In this document: piece after piece, positions 62,325 to 64,000 of the stretch
Layout: each line of letters begins with the position of its first letter
Numbering within the stretch: position 1 is the stretch's first letter
Source: Pedobacter planticolens
GTDB taxonomy: Bacteria; Bacteroidota; Bacteroidia; Sphingobacteriales; Sphingobacteriaceae
Length of the DNA: 64,000 bases
Direction: 5' to 3'
Assembly: GCF_014172375.1 (NCBI RefSeq)
Contig: NZ_WNXD01000002.1
Location: 1,302,001-1,366,000 of the forward strand
Program-made: the position numbers and the translations under genes
The notes under the pieces: generated by a model
Databases searched by the model: none
Seen by the model: the letters and a program-made list of their open reading frames with translations, nothing else
Told to the model about the DNA's origin: nothing

Positions 62325-64000
62325 TTACCAAACCTCCCAATTTGTAGCATTCGTTTCATTTCTTGTGGTTGGAACTTGCAGACCAGCAGTTAATTCTACT
62401 ACTCGTTTATTTACGTATTTTTTCAGATCAGTTACCGTAGCATGTGGATTAGCCTTCATGTATTCTAAAATACTATAACTGAAAACTCCATTTTGCAAAT
62501 CGTTCTTTTCTAAAGCAAACTGAGTTCCCGCCGCTGCGGATATAATTGTTGAACCTGTACTTCTACCAACATTGGCAAAGAGCTGTTGCATTAATTCTAA
62601 ACTAGTTTTCATTCCAGCTTTTTTTGGGCCGGTGTTAATTACTTTCACACCTTTTCCGCCCTGTGTTTTATTAGTAGCCAGAACATTCTCTGCACTTTTA
62701 TACTTTAACAACTCTTCCTTATCTACTTCTCCGCTATGGCAAGCATCAATTAGCATCAGTTTTTTTCTAGCAGGAATATTGTCCAATAAATCTTCTAGCA
62801 TATCATAAGGCAATCCATTTTGTTCAGGTTTGTCAAAATTTACATTGTAAGTTGAAAGAAAATAATCAAAATCATCATTTAATAAACCATGTCCAGAATA
62901 AGCAATAATAACTTTATCGTTAACAGAACTTCCTTTTAGTTTTTCTTTTAACTGTTTAATATTTGCTGTAATTACTTGTTGGTTAAATAAGGTGTCGATA
63001 ATTAAATTTTCACCATATTTTAACTTTAAAGCATTCGCTTGGTCCCTAATATCTTTAACACTCCATTGCAAATTATAACTATTCTGTTCAAATTTATCAA
63101 TGCCAATACCTACAAAATATAGTTTTTCTTGAGCATTTTTTTCTGGTATATAATTTACTTTTAGAGGTATTCGATAACTTTCAGTTCCATTCACATTCGT
63201 AATAGAAGTTTCAATCTGATTTTCTCCATCAGATAAAGTAATAGTAAGTGTAGTATCGATAGTTTTCGAATTTTTCTTTTTTAAACTAATACCTCTTAAT
63301 CCAAAAACTGGACTTTCATTTACCCAAACATTAAATCGATCTAGATTATAAGTATCATCAGTTCCTTTAATTTTTAAAGTTAAAAGCTGTTTTTTTTGCT
63401 CTGTTTCAATTATATCTCTATTGATAAAATCAGCTTCTGGTACACTATAACCAGCTTTAAATGAAGTAGTGTCTATTCCTAGTTTTGTAATACGTTTTTG
63501 ATACGCTTTTTTATAAGATTTGATGAGTGCGGTATCTCTACTGCCAATTGATTCAAGTACTTTATCTGGTCGATTGTATTTCACATCCAACTGTTCAAAA
63601 GTGATTATTTTTTGGTCTTTTGTTAGGTAATGTATGTACTTGGAAGCATTAGAAGAACTTTTGTAATAACCAGAGGGTGTTATGGCAATGTAATCTAAAC
63701 TATCTATACATAATAAAGAATATTGTTTAACGCCTGTAGCTAGATTAAAAAACTTAATTTCTGGACTAGATTTCGCTATTAGTTTATTAGTAGAGAAAGA
63801 TAATGCACTTAACGAAGTATGTCCCCCCATGTCAACTTTTTTAATCAATTTCCCATTGGCATCCCAAATCCGATAAGCATCATCAGCGAGGCTGGTTAAT
63901 AACTTATTGTTAGTTGGAAAAAATGTGATTGTTCCAAACAGACCGCCATAACCAGCAAACGAGGCAAATGGTTTTCTGGTTTTAAAATCCCAAACTTTAG
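62325..64000 (-). CDS. WD40-caspase fusion protein, C-terminal part
   Basis: The gene runs off the right window edge: the frame is open from the edge (…KVWDFKT, IWDANGKLIK), so the N-terminus is missing and the TTG at 63848 is not its start. The last 51 codons before it belong to WD40-like repeats (FKTRKPFASFAGYG, LTSLADDAYRIWD). The C-terminal caspase/metacaspase domain holds H in AYSGHG (codon at 62889-62891) and C in LIDACHSGE (62739-62741). Such fusions are found in bacterial cell-death and defence contexts; the role here is unknown. The gap to the OmpA terminator holds interspersed palindromes. Confidence 0.85.
   Translation of the reverse strand, partial: KVWDFKTRKPFASFAGYGGLFGTITFFPTNNKLLTSLADDAYRIWDANGKLIKKVDMGGHTSLSALSFSTNKLIAKSSPEIKFFNLATGVKQYSLLCIDSLDYIAITPSGYYKSSSNASKYIHYLTKDQKIITFEQLDVKYNRPDKVLESIGSRDTALIKSYKKAYQKRITKLGIDTTSFKAGYSVPEADFINRDIIETEQKKQLLTLKIKGTDDTYNLDRFNVWVNESPVFGLRGISLKKKNSKTIDTTLTITLSDGENQIETSITNVNGTESYRIPLKVNYIPEKNAQEKLYFVGIGIDKFEQNSYNLQWSVKDIRDQANALKLKYGENLIIDTLFNQQVITANIKQLKEKLKGSSVNDKVIIAYSGHGLLNDDFDYFLSTYNVNFDKPEQNGLPYDMLEDLLDNIPARKKLMLIDACHSGEVDKEELLKYKSAENVLATNKTQGGKGVKVINTGPKKAGMKTSLELMQQLFANVGRSTGSTIISAAAGTQFALEKNDLQNGVFSYSILEYMKANPHATVTDLKKYVNKRVVELTAGLQVPTTRNETNATNWEVW

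Overview
The window is an A+T-rich stretch of chromosome from a member of the Bacteroidota, most likely the Sphingobacteriaceae (Pedobacter-like). Direct signs are promoter boxes of the form TAnnTTTG close to many starts, almost no Shine-Dalgarno sequences, a GldB gliding lipoprotein, the gene order ileS - DksA/TraR-like - lspA, and several protein families typical of the phylum (DUF1080, DUF4349, SIMPL, PorT-like barrel, DUF2130). The genus is an inference. No rRNA, CRISPR array, phage or transposase gene was seen.

Layout. 1-2987: end of an ATP synthase operon (atpH partial, atpA, atpG). 3116-7752: envelope genes (acid phosphatase, small membrane proteins, DUF4349 lipoprotein, SIMPL protein) around a 1-kb gene-poor gap with a 21-bp tandem array and a gene remnant. 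7891-13326: serS, rsmI, a PH-SHOCT protein, lnt and a first lspA. 13402-19615: nadE, an outer-membrane barrel, gldB, a patatin phospholipase, comB, gcvT. 19616-22983: a repeat-rich island in which two direct copies of a 0.3-0.4 kb structured repeat bracket four small accessory genes. 22984-28005: a tight minus-strand operon with two glycosyltransferases, an LPG-synthase-like flippase, a lone ABC permease and rnhB. 28048-38600: ruvC, GNAT, DUF1080, lspA/traR/ileS, an RND exporter, dgkA, recO. 38749-39221: a tRNA-Val gene, a free-standing GIY-YIG nuclease gene and a degenerate second copy of the tRNA. 39721-46485: exported enzymes (FGE-like, Gfo/Idh/MocA, ApbE, aldose epimerase, phosphocholine phospholipase C). 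46688-57743: GNAT, DUF2130, MFS, response regulator, Qnr-like pentapeptide protein, subtilase, a pentameric ligand-gated channel homologue, acyl-CoA synthetase, gamma-glutamyltransferase. 57744-64000: a second 21-bp array, DUF885, OmpA and the end of a WD40-caspase protein that runs off the window.

Most genes are core metabolism or envelope biogenesis. The lnt-lspA pair and the second lspA would serve the many lipoproteins; lnt, lspA, dgkA, the LPG-synthase-like protein and the phospholipases all bear on membrane lipids. Several genes start with TTG or GTG.

The most unusual structure is in non-coding or half-coding DNA: the tRNA/GIY-YIG/tRNA-remnant unit, in which the nuclease gene ends inside the D-arm of the degenerate tRNA; the paired structured repeat around an accessory cassette; two unrelated-looking 21-bp arrays that share a dyad core; and a large family of GTCAT-type interspersed palindromes in many gene gaps.
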